Shown here: positions 1 to 5,993 of the stretch, in pieces
Layout of the letters: each line of letters starts with the position of its first letter
Numbering within the stretch: the stretch's first letter is position 1
Source: Rickettsiales bacterium
GTDB lineage: Bacteria > Pseudomonadota > Alphaproteobacteria > Rickettsiales > UBA1997
Length of the DNA: 8,418 bases
Direction: 5' to 3'
Assembly: GCA_947496905.1 (NCBI GenBank)
Contig: CANMEW010000056.1
Location: forward strand, 1-8,418
Notes under the pieces: generated by a model
What the model saw: only the letters and a program-made list of their open reading frames with translations
The model's database searches: none
What the model was told of the DNA's origin: nothing
Program-made: the position numbers and the translations under genes

Positions 1-147
1 TTGAAAATTTTATTTTTTATCGACAAGTCGCAAATTACTCAGGCCTTACGGCCTTGCGTCATTTGTCAGTTAAAAATGCGATGCATTTTTTAAGGTGTAG
101 CCGTCACTTCAAACTCCTCGAAAAATCCAAGTTTTTCAGAGGTTCCT
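1..147. repeat. Dispersed palindromic repeat, copy 1 (left end outside window)
   Basis: This is the same family as the complete element at 2473-2689. It ends at 130-147 with the terminal repeat (17 of 18 bases, one A for G at 130) next to the shared block CTCGAAAAATC. Inside, GCAAATTACTC (30-40) and TGCGTCA (55-61) match the other copy and flank a 14-base hairpin (AGGCC-TTAC-GGCCT, 41-54). A second hairpin, AAAAATGC-GAT-GCATTTTT (72-90), is followed by another T. The other terminus should lie roughly 40 bases left of the window, judging from copy 2. In the frame that is open in copy 2, this copy has a stop after about 18 codons, so it has decayed or diverged. It lies just downstream of lptG, so its hairpins might also act as a terminator for lptFG. 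Confidence 0.8.
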
Positions 148-191
148 ATATTTATGGGGACTGAACAGTTACCACAACTCTAGTCCGAACC

Positions 192-1301
192 CTAGACATG
201 TTCTTTTTGGTAAATCAGCAGCACACCAATGGCTAGGCAGACAATGGCTACCACCCAAGTTGCAGCAAAAACAGGGACGAGGCCAGAGGATCCCAAAACA
301 TTAATGATGCTGGAGATGATGTAGAGAGCGAGTCCGGAGGTGATGCCAAGAAAAATCATCAGCAGTGCGTTATTGTTGCGGATATGGTTAAGTCCGAAAT
401 AGCAGGCGATGAAAGTCATCGCTAAAAACAGCAGTGGCTTGCTGATGAGGGAGTGGAAGTAAACGGAGAATTTTGTCGAGTTGAAGCCGGCGGAATGTAA
501 ATCTGCGATGAGTTGAGGTAGCTGAAAAACCGTAAATAATTTTACGTTTTGAAAATTGTTCACGATTTTTTGCATGATGAAATCAGTCTGAAGATTTGTT
601 GGTACCAACATGCTGTCCACCGCTTTATTCAACATTTTAGAATCATTCACAATCGCCGCGGATAGAAGCCAATTGCCACTTCCCATCAACATTTTTTTGG
701 CATCAATTTTTTTGTAAAATTGACCTTCTTGGTCAAAAAACCAAAGCGTCACATTGCTCAATTCTAGGTCGTCCTTGTAGACACTCTGCGCCTGAATAAT
801 TATTTCCTCACCGCGACGTTCTAAATTAGCCTGCTTAAGCCAAACTCCATTTTGCGGAGTAACAGCTTCACGCATGTCACTTTTTACATATTTCCCCTCA
901 ATGACATGAAAGCCGTGACTCATCTGCACTGCGATTGGTCCAAAAATTGTAATCCAAAAGATACCTAAAATTAGTGAGGAGGTGGCGACTGGTAGTAAAA
1001 TTTGCCACAGGGAAAAACCACTCATTCGGATTACGGTGATTTCACTTTTTGAAGAGAGTAAAAAAAATGTGAGTAGTGCTGAAATCAGCACCAGAGAAGG
1101 GATGACGTCATTTAAAAAATCGGGGATTTGCAAAAAAGCCATTGCAGCTGCGATGTAAAAAGGGGCGTGGGTTTCTTTGATTTTGTCGAAAGCATCAAGT
1201 AGATTGATGAAGAAAATTAGCAGCGAAAATCCGAGAGAAGTTTGTAAGAATCTCATCAGAAAATTTTTGGCGATGTAGATGTTGAGCAGCTTTACCTTCA
1301 T
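192..1301 (-). CDS. lptG: LPS export ABC transporter permease LptG
   Basis: LptG is an inner-membrane permease of the LptB2FG complex, which extracts lipopolysaccharide from the inner membrane and feeds it through LptC and LptA to the outer membrane. The 369-residue length is usual for the family. One membrane segment lies near residues 16-36, two more lie in about 60-120, a periplasmic beta-rich domain covers about 125-275, and three helices follow in about 285-363. The cytoplasmic loop SSKSEITVIRMSGFS (about 83-97) is the typical coupling region of the YjgP/YjgQ family that contacts the ATPase LptB. The ATG start overlaps the lptF stop by four bases (ATGA), so translation is probably coupled. 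LptF and LptG are homologous; the assignment rests on gene order (lptF first) and the N-terminal sequence. No lptB or lptC is in the window. The 44 bases between its stop and repeat copy 1 hold nothing recognisable. Confidence 0.93.
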   Translation of the reverse strand: MKVKLLNIYIAKNFLMRFLQTSLGFSLLIFFINLLDAFDKIKETHAPFYIAAAMAFLQIPDFLNDVIPSLVLISALLTFFLLSSKSEITVIRMSGFSLWQILLPVATSSLILGIFWITIFGPIAVQMSHGFHVIEGKYVKSDMREAVTPQNGVWLKQANLERRGEEIIIQAQSVYKDDLELSNVTLWFFDQEGQFYKKIDAKKMLMGSGNWLLSAAIVNDSKMLNKAVDSMLVPTNLQTDFIMQKIVNNFQNVKLFTVFQLPQLIADLHSAGFNSTKFSVYFHSLISKPLLFLAMTFIACYFGLNHIRNNNALLMIFLGITSGLALYIISSIINVLGSSGLVPVFAATWVVAIVCLAIGVLLIYQKEHV

Positions 1302-2449
1302 TTTTTCTTGCGGTAATTATACCAAATCTGATTGAAGAAGCCGAGCTGTTTTTTCTGATCGGCTTCTTGAAGTCGAATTGGTGTAGAGGTTAGAAGGCGC
1401 TGACTGATGGTAAAAAATATAATCAAATTTAGGTAAGGTAGTGGTAAAAATTTTGATGAGGACTCAAGTAAATTGTAGCTTACGAGAGTTAGTCCCAAAA
1501 AAATTGATGCCAAAGCAACGGCCAAAATAATGTTGGGTAAATTTCCTTTTCTGCTGAATTCGCCACGTAAAATGCAGGCCAAAGCAATCATGGAAAAAAT
1601 TATTGGCAGTAGTGGGTAGGTGATTCTTTGATGGATCTCAGCTCGATATTTTTGGATTTCAAAATCTTCAGAATCGTCATTGGGATTAATCAATTCGTGA
1701 ATGTAGCGCTCCTTCGCTTTCCAGTGTAGTCTTGATGAATTTTTGTTATTTTCGGTGAGATTAAAACTGTAATTGTCGAAGTTCAGAATTTCAGATTGTC
1801 GACTTTCGTAGTTAAATTTTTGTACCGTTCCCTCTTCCATGTGAAGCAGCGCTGCCTCATCTTCGGTGACAATTTTTCCAGTTTTAGCAGTGATAGTGAT
1901 GGAATATTGAGGAGATCTTTCATCATGCAGCAAAATGCCAAAAAGCTGATTGTTCTCATCGCGATTTTTGGCGTAAATTGTTAGCTCCTTCAGGGTTTCA
2001 AAGGTTTGAGGATTGAAAGCTAAGTTTGCGTAATTGTCTTGGAAGTCAATGCGCGAAAGCCGCAATTGCTTGTTGGCGTAAGGCATGAAGTAGAGGGAGA
2101 TCGTGAAGCAAAATAGTGAGGCAATAATTCCGATTAATATTGCGGGGCGGCCTATTTCAAATTTTGTGAGTCCGGAATTTTTTAGAATGACGACTTCATT
2201 GTTAGAGATGAGTCGATTGTAGATGAGTAATATTGCAGCAAAGAGCGAAACCGGAATGATGAATAAAAGCAGCCAAGGTAAAATTAGGATGAAGAGGTAA
2301 AAAAATTTACTGAGGGCAACACCATTTTCAGTCACGTATTTTACGAAGGTGATGGCGCGACTGAACCAGATTAGTAAAACTAAAATGGTGGCAAAGGTTG
2401 CGAATCCGACGAAAGTTTTATTGAAGATGTAGCGGCTGAATAGTTTCAA
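1298..2449 (-). CDS. lptF: LPS export ABC transporter permease LptF
   Basis: LptF is the partner permease of LptG in the lipopolysaccharide transporter LptB2FG of the inner membrane. It has 383 residues, with an N-terminal helix at about 10-30, a hydrophobic pair around 48-78, the cytoplasmic coupling loop NRLISNNEVVILKNSGLTKFEI (about 78-99), a helix near 104-122, a periplasmic domain, and three C-terminal helices (about 275-352). The tail is rich in lysine and arginine. The chosen start is TTG at 2449, because MKLFSRYIF is the normal N-terminus of the family. Upstream there is no ATG and no Shine-Dalgarno sequence before an in-frame TAA at 2471-2473. A complete repeat element ends only 23 bases upstream, so the promoter probably lies in or beyond that element. 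The gene overlaps lptG by four bases. The YjgP/YjgQ family assignment is firm; the F versus G label follows gene order. Confidence 0.93.
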   Translation of the reverse strand: MKLFSRYIFNKTFVGFATFATILVLLIWFSRAITFVKYVTENGVALSKFFYLFILILPWLLLFIIPVSLFAAILLIYNRLISNNEVVILKNSGLTKFEIGRPAILIGIIASLFCFTISLYFMPYANKQLRLSRIDFQDNYANLAFNPQTFETLKELTIYAKNRDENNQLFGILLHDERSPQYSITITAKTGKIVTEDEAALLHMEEGTVQKFNYESRQSEILNFDNYSFNLTENNKNSSRLHWKAKERYIHELINPNDDSEDFEIQKYRAEIHQRITYPLLPIIFSMIALACILRGEFSRKGNLPNIILAVALASIFLGLTLVSYNLLESSSKFLPLPYLNLIIFFTISQRLLTSTPIRLQEADQKKQLGFFNQIWYNYRKKK

Positions 2450-2472
2450 GGCTGGGAGGGAAGTGAGAGTTT

Positions 2473-2689
2473 AGGAACCTCTGAAAAACCATCTTTTTCG
2501 GTAATTTTACTCGCAGGTTTTTTATTTTTTAATTGAGCGAGTTGCAAATTACTCGTCGCTAAAGCGACTGCGTCACTTGTGTCGTCAGATAAATTTGCTC
2601 GCGAGCATGTACATAAAAGGTACGCTTTCCTGCTCAAAAATTGTCTTCCTAAAAATTTCTCGAAAAATCTAGGTTTTTCAGAGGTTCCT
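2473..2689. repeat. Complete 217-bp palindromic element with perfect 18-bp terminal inverted repeats
   Basis: The left terminus AGGAACCTCTGAAAAACC (2473-2490) is the exact reverse complement of the right terminus (2672-2689). Inside lie a hairpin GTCGC-TAAA-GCGAC (2555-2568) and a 12-base palindrome TGCTCGCGAGCA (2596-2607). No target-site duplication is visible in the flanks. There is no transposase, so if it moves it does so in trans, like a MITE. On the minus strand one reading frame has no stop from before the right terminus to beyond the left one. It begins GTSEKPRFF and ends EKDGFSEVP, then stops at 2446-2448 inside the lptF start region. It contains no ATG, and I do not annotate it as a gene. 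Rickettsia palindromic elements also remain open in frame; whether this is the same family cannot be told here. Confidence 0.88.
2519..2547 (-). promoter_or_regulatory. Possible lptF promoter inside the repeat element
   Basis: On the minus strand TTGCAA (2547-2542) and TAAAAA (2524-2519) are separated by 17 bases and point at lptF, about 70 bases away. The -35 box matches four of six consensus bases and so does the -10 box, in an A-rich setting. Such matches are common in AT-rich DNA, so this is a weak prediction. It is worth listing because the space left between the element and the lptF start is only 23 bases. Confidence 0.2.
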
Positions 2690-2726
2690 TGAATTGCGTA
2701 AGTTTAATCCAGAAAAGCGTAAGCAC

Positions 2727-2936
2727 ATGCCAAAAGTAAAGATCGTTTTAAATGGCGAAGAGAAATTTTTCGAACGAGGAATCTCGGTGTCAGACCTAAT
2801 TGCTGAGCTGGAATTGGATGTGAAAAAAATTGCAGTGGAGAAGGATTTCGAAATCGTAAATCCCAATCAATTTTCAGCGGTTATTCTGGACGAAGGAAGC
2901 AGGGTGGAAATCGTACATTTTATTGGCGGTGGTTAG
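2727..2936 (+). CDS. thiS: Sulfur carrier protein ThiS
   Basis: ThiS is a small ubiquitin-fold protein. Its C-terminal glycine is adenylated by ThiF and then thiocarboxylated, and it delivers sulfur to ThiG for the thiazole half of thiamine. The 69 residues include VKIVLNGEE at the start, the SVSDLIAELEL helix (about 20-30), KKIAVEKDFEIV (33-44) and the signature tail DEGSRVEIVHFIGGG with the essential terminal Gly-Gly. I take the ATG at 2727, giving MPKVKIVLNG as usual for the family. A TTG eleven codons earlier (2694) would start only five bases beyond the repeat element and adds nothing conserved. It is the only plus-strand gene here, it converges on queF with three bases between the stops, and no thiG, thiF or thiO is nearby. 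MoaD-like or other carriers end the same way, but the length and sequence fit ThiS best. Confidence 0.88.
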   Translation: MPKVKIVLNGEEKFFERGISVSDLIAELELDVKKIAVEKDFEIVNPNQFSAVILDEGSRVEIVHFIGGG

Positions 2937-2939
2937 AGC

Positions 2940-3401
2940 CTAGATCTGTCGACCACTGTAGTTCGGGACGATCTGCTCCTTCACCCAAATGCCTTTAGGC
3001 AATTTCCCACTTTGAAAAAAAATGTCGATTGGAATGCCGCCGCGCGGGTACCAGTAGCCGCCGATTCGCAACCATTTCGGTTTGATGCAGTAGATTAAAT
3101 CTTTGGCGATTTGCACTGTGCAGCTTTCGTGAAAAGCGCCGTGATTGCGGTAGGAGAAAAGGTAAAGTTTCAGCGACTTACTTTCGATGATCGATGTGTT
3201 TGGAACGTAGTCGATGAGTAAATTTGCGAAGTCTGGTTGTGATGTGATTGGGCAGATTGAAGTGAATTCCGGACAAGTAAGCCTGATTGCGTAATCGACA
3301 TCTAAGTGAGGATTCTCAACCTTCTGCAATATTTTTGGAGTCGGCTTGTCGAAGGAATATTTTGTGTCTCCGCCGAGAAGAAGTTGTGATTTTTTTGACA
3401 T
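2940..3401 (-). CDS. queF: NADPH-dependent 7-cyano-7-deazaguanine reductase QueF (short form)
   Basis: QueF reduces the nitrile preQ0 to the amine preQ1 with two NADPH, a step in making the queuosine found in the tRNA wobble position. The 153 residues match the short, unimodular (B. subtilis-like) T-fold enzyme. The catalytic cysteine is C50 in EFTSICPITSQPDFA (the residue that forms the thioimide), with the acid D57. The QueF signature E73-SKSLKLYLFSYRNHGAFHE is complete, including the glutamate that binds the base. The C-terminal WYPRGGIPIDIFFQSG is typical. Start ATG 3401 gives MSKKSQLLLG. There is no Shine-Dalgarno sequence; the leader is pyrimidine-rich. It is separated from bioD by 84 bases holding a hairpin, so it may be transcribed separately or as the last gene of the dnaX-bioD run. 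No other que genes are present. Confidence 0.96.
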   Translation of the reverse strand: MSKKSQLLLGGDTKYSFDKPTPKILQKVENPHLDVDYAIRLTCPEFTSICPITSQPDFANLLIDYVPNTSIIESKSLKLYLFSYRNHGAFHESCTVQIAKDLIYCIKPKWLRIGGYWYPRGGIPIDIFFQSGKLPKGIWVKEQIVPNYSGRQI

Positions 3402-3444
3402 GATTGAGTGGAGAGGTGGAAGGGTTTAAAAAAGAATCACCCGA

Positions 3445-3473
3445 TCACAAATTGCCCCAAACGCAATTCGTGA
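3445..3473 (-). other. Stem-loop in the bioD-queF intergenic region
   Basis: On the minus strand TCACGAATTGC pairs with GCAATTTGTGA around a seven-base loop, giving an 11-base-pair stem with one G-T wobble. The stem is followed eleven bases later by six T (3433-3428), too far away for a standard intrinsic terminator. It may stabilise the 3' end of the bioD message, be part of a weak terminator, or be a leftover palindromic repeat. It does not resemble a preQ1 riboswitch. Confidence 0.5.
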
Positions 3474-3476
3474 CCA

Positions 3477-3500
3477 CCCTCTTTTTCAAAGAGGGTTTTT
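3477..3500 (+). terminator. Stem-loop with T tract overlapping the bioD stop
   Basis: CCCTCTTT (3477-3484) pairs perfectly with AAAGAGGG (3488-3495) around a three-base loop, followed by TTTTT on the plus strand. The bioD stop codon lies at the loop. On the plus strand it has the form of an intrinsic terminator and could stop read-through antisense to bioD, but the nearest plus-strand gene ends about 540 bases earlier. On the minus strand the hairpin forms at the end of bioD but has no T tract after it. Confidence 0.4.
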
Positions 3501-4235
3501 GATTGAAATGGTGGTGATTTTACTAAAATTTTCGATTGATTTGATGAATTCAGAATCTGCGAGGCCAGAGCTTGCAAGCTCAGGTTCCAAGTAACTCTGA
3601 CAGCTTTTTTTATTTTCACGCCGCACGAGCGACGCCCCGCCTTGCGGGGAACCCCAGATGTCAGAGCTGAGAAGTTCAGGTTTCAAGTAGCTCTGACAGC
3701 TCTCATTAACGACAATTTTTTCCACAAAAATTTTTTTACTGCGCAATGCTTCAACTGCGCAAAGAGTGTGGCTGATTGAGCCCAAATAATTTGCGCTTAC
3801 GAGCAATGTTGGGATTTCTAGTTCGGACGCTAAATCCAAAAAAGTTTTATCTTCAGTGATTGGAGTCATTACTCCGCCAGCGGCTTCGACGAAAAGAAAT
3901 TGATCGAGCGCTCGTGCCTGCAAGATTTTTTCCAAACAAAAATTTTTTATTTCTGAGAAATTTATTTTTCCGGCGACATGCGGAGAAGCCGCTTTTGCGA
4001 AGCGCCAAGGAGAGATTGAATCGAGATTTTTTTGTGAAATTTCTAGGCCGAGGGCGGTTAAAATTCTGGCTGGATCGGAAGTTTGGTCATTCTCCGCAAA
4101 GCCACTAACTACTGGCTTGATCGCAGAAACAGAAATTTTTTTTTGACGAAGAATTTTGCAGAAATTTTCAACTAGATGCGTTTTCCCGATGTCGGTGCCA
4201 ATTCCCAAAACCAAATAAATTTTTCCCCTCAGCAT
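3486..4235 (-). CDS. bioD: ATP-dependent dethiobiotin synthetase BioD with an in-frame repeat insertion
   Basis: BioD closes the ureido ring of dethiobiotin from 7,8-diaminononanoate, CO2 and ATP, the penultimate step of biotin synthesis. I see the P-loop GIGTDIGKTH (11-20, K18), the substrate lysine motif AIKPVVSG (K40), SPWRFAKAASPHVA (75-88, substrate binding) and VEAAGGVMTPI (117-127), where the usual EGAGG has become EAAGG. I start at ATG 4235, which overlaps the TGA of the upstream gene by one base (TGATG); an earlier in-frame start at 4292 would lie inside that gene and adds unrelated residues. The protein has 249 residues, somewhat longer than usual, because about 47 residues (179-225) encoded by a palindromic repeat interrupt the C-terminal part before EFIKSIENFSK. 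The frame is kept, so the enzyme may still work. No other bio genes are in the window. Confidence 0.9.
   Translation of the reverse strand: MLRGKIYLVLGIGTDIGKTHLVENFCKILRQKKISVSAIKPVVSGFAENDQTSDPARILTALGLEISQKNLDSISPWRFAKAASPHVAGKINFSEIKNFCLEKILQARALDQFLFVEAAGGVMTPITEDKTFLDLASELEIPTLLVSANYLGSISHTLCAVEALRSKKIFVEKIVVNESCQSYLKPELLSSDIWGSPQGGASLVRRENKKSCQSYLEPELASSGLADSEFIKSIENFSKITTISIKNPL
3561..3701. repeat. Palindromic repeat inserted in frame within bioD
   Basis: Two 40-base direct copies (3566-3605 and 3662-3701) match at 34 positions. Their starts are 96 bases apart, exactly 32 codons. In protein they read SCQSYLKPELLSSD and SCQSYLEPELASSG. The second DNA copy is bounded by a perfect 9-bp inverted repeat (GTCAGAGCT 3660-3668, AGCTCTGAC 3689-3697). 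The first contains the palindrome GAGCTTGCAAGCTC (3568-3581). Between them lies a GC-rich hairpin, CCCCGC-CTT-GCGGGG (3635-3649), and beside it another near-palindrome (3619-3634). The outer limits are my estimate. The base composition (a GC-rich core) differs from the surrounding gene. It shares no sequence with the AGGAACCTC family. Confidence 0.75.
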
Positions 4236-5434
4236 CAATTTAATTTCGAGAAGGTTCCGTAGATTGGGCCAAATACCGCGATGGTAATCCAAGCAATCAT
4301 ACCGCCCATTGCGAGGGTGATGGTTGGCTGAATCATGCCGACTAGCTTGTCGATGGAGTCGTTGATTTCGCGGTCGTAGAAGAATTTGATGTTGAGCAGT
4401 GAGCTCTCCATATTGCCGCTTTCCTCGCCAATTTTGAACATTCGGATTACGAGATTTGGAAAATAACCAGTCAGCGCAATTGACTTGGCGAGTGACTGAC
4501 CATCTGAAACTTGCTGCCTCACCACGATGATGCTGCGCTTCATTGCCTTGTTCTGAATCACGCCGCTAGAGGCTTCTAAGCATTCCAAAACACCGAGTCC
4601 ACTTTTGAATGTCATCGAGAAAAATTGGCAGAATTTTGCTGCGTCAATTTTATTTACGATTGGACCGATGATTGGAAGTTTGAGTTTGATGTCATCAATT
4701 TTGGTCGCGATTTCTTCGGAGCGCTTCAGGATTTTTATAATAAAAATGACTGCTGGTGGGGATAAAATGATGAGGTACCAATTATACTTGATGAAGTCGG
4801 AGAATTTAATCAGGGCAACGGTTATTGCGGGTAGCTTGATGTCTTGAGTAGTTAAAAATGCAGTCACTTTTGGAACCACGACTGTGGTCATGATGCCCAT
4901 CACCACGAACATCATCAGCAGTCCGAACATTGGGCCAGTGGTGGCTTTTTTAGTTTTTCTTTTGATGTCCATATTCCACTTGATGTCATCAATGATGCTG
5001 GCGAAAGAATTGGCAAGATTACCAGTTTTTTCTCCCATTGAGATCAGGCCAACGTAAGTTGTGTTGAAGATGCCCGGATGCTTCGCGAGACTCTCGGAAA
5101 ATAAATTACCGTTCTTGATCGATTCGTAAATTTCCTGCATCAGATTTTTCAACTTAGCTGATTCTGCCGTTTCTCTGAGGTCGTTGATTGAGTCTACAAT
5201 AGAAACGCCGGCCTTCTCCAGCTGCTCCAAATGCACAAACATTGTGATCAAATCCTTCGACTTAATTTTTCCCGAAGAGCCACCAGAAGATTTTTGCCTA
5301 TCCTGCTTAAAGGAGACTAATTCCAAACCGGATTGATGCAGAAGGGTTATGAGTTCAGAAGGGTTGTCGGCAGACATTTTGCCATTCACGTAACGGCCAT
5401 TCTCGTTTATTGCCTTGTAGCGGAAGTTATTCAT
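4235..5434 (-). CDS. Type II secretion system F / type IV pilus PilC family inner-membrane protein
   Basis: This is the polytopic platform protein of type II secretion or type IV pilus machines, which sits in the inner membrane and contacts the assembly ATPase. The 399 residues show the duplicated architecture of the family: an N-terminal region with MNNFRYKAINENGRYVNGKMSA, a first T2SSF domain (about 61-183) with SMGEKTGNLANSF, and a second (about 264-386) with the matching KIGEESGNMESSL. Hydrophobic segments lie near 168-190, 217-236 and 371-393. Start ATG 5434 has a good Shine-Dalgarno sequence, AGAAGG (5439-5444), four bases upstream. It overlaps the end of def by eight bases and touches bioD by one. 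No ATPase (GspE/PilB), secretin or pilin gene is in the window, so GspF and PilC cannot be told apart and I give no symbol. Confidence 0.9.
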   Translation of the reverse strand: MNNFRYKAINENGRYVNGKMSADNPSELITLLHQSGLELVSFKQDRQKSSGGSSGKIKSKDLITMFVHLEQLEKAGVSIVDSINDLRETAESAKLKNLMQEIYESIKNGNLFSESLAKHPGIFNTTYVGLISMGEKTGNLANSFASIIDDIKWNMDIKRKTKKATTGPMFGLLMMFVVMGIMTTVVVPKVTAFLTTQDIKLPAITVALIKFSDFIKYNWYLIILSPPAVIFIIKILKRSEEIATKIDDIKLKLPIIGPIVNKIDAAKFCQFFSMTFKSGLGVLECLEASSGVIQNKAMKRSIIVVRQQVSDGQSLAKSIALTGYFPNLVIRMFKIGEESGNMESSLLNIKFFYDREINDSIDKLVGMIQPTITLAMGGMIAWITIAVFGPIYGTFSKLN

Positions 5435-5993
5435 CTAGCCTTCTTTTGAATTTTTTCATTTTTTTCAAAATCAATTCACGTTTTAATTTTGAAATATGGT
5501 CAACAAAGGTGACGCCATTTAGGTGGTCAATCTCATGCTGAATGCAGGTCGCAAGCAATCCATCCATTTTCTCAACTCTTTCTTTCCCGCTCTCATCCAA
5601 AAATTTTACAGTTACTTTTTGTGGACGAATCACATCTGAACGTGCGTCTGGAAAGGACAAGCAGCCCTCATTGTAAGAAGTCTCCTCTTTAGAAAATTCA
5701 ATAATTTCCGGATTCACGAAATAGCGTGGATTAGTATTTTTGACGTGAATCCCGCCGCAATTTCCGTGGTCGTGATGATGAGCATGGTTGTCGATTTTGT
5801 AGTCGACATCAATCACGATGACTCTTTTCAAAACTCCAACCTGCACCGCTGCAAGACCAACGCCATGTTCTGAATACATTGTCGTGACCATGTCGCGCAT
5901 GAACTCGCGCAAAGCGTCGTCAATTTTTTCAATTGGCTTGGAGATTTTTTGCAGAATTGGATCGGGAGCAATTACGAGAGGTAGGGTTTTCAT
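5427..5993 (-). CDS. def: Peptide deformylase with a histidine-rich insertion
   Basis: Peptide deformylase is the cytoplasmic metalloenzyme that removes the formyl group from the N-terminal methionine of new proteins. All three family motifs are intact: GVGLAAVQVG (44-53), EGCLSFP (109-115, metal ligand C111) and QHEIDHLNG (152-160, ligands H153 and H157, catalytic E154). The protein has 188 residues. Between IVIDVDY and the strand FVNPEIIEF lies an insertion (about 66-90) with NHAHHHDHGNCGGIH. Rickettsia deformylases, as I recall them, carry an insert of similar length at this point, but without this run of histidines. The ATG start overlaps the purN stop by four bases (ATGA), and no separate ribosome binding site is seen, so translation is probably coupled to purN. 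Its end overlaps the next gene by eight bases. Deformylase is commonly paired with fmt; here it follows purN, a relative of fmt. Confidence 0.96.
   Translation of the reverse strand: MKTLPLVIAPDPILQKISKPIEKIDDALREFMRDMVTTMYSEHGVGLAAVQVGVLKRVIVIDVDYKIDNHAHHHDHGNCGGIHVKNTNPRYFVNPEIIEFSKEETSYNEGCLSFPDARSDVIRPQKVTVKFLDESGKERVEKMDGLLATCIQHEIDHLNGVTFVDHISKLKRELILKKMKKFKRRLDE

Noticed and set aside
2446..2637. A 63-residue minus-strand protein before lptF
   Set aside because: It starts at TTG inside the repeat element, is composed of repeat sequence and ends in the lptF start region. It is better treated as the open frame of the element.
3402..3485. preQ1 riboswitch in the queF leader
   Set aside because: queF is a typical target, but the leader lacks the short hairpin plus A-rich tail of preQ1-I and shows nothing like the other classes.
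3437..3619. A 60-residue minus-strand frame at the end of bioD
   Set aside because: It lies out of frame over the inserted repeat and the bioD 3' end; it has no family resemblance.
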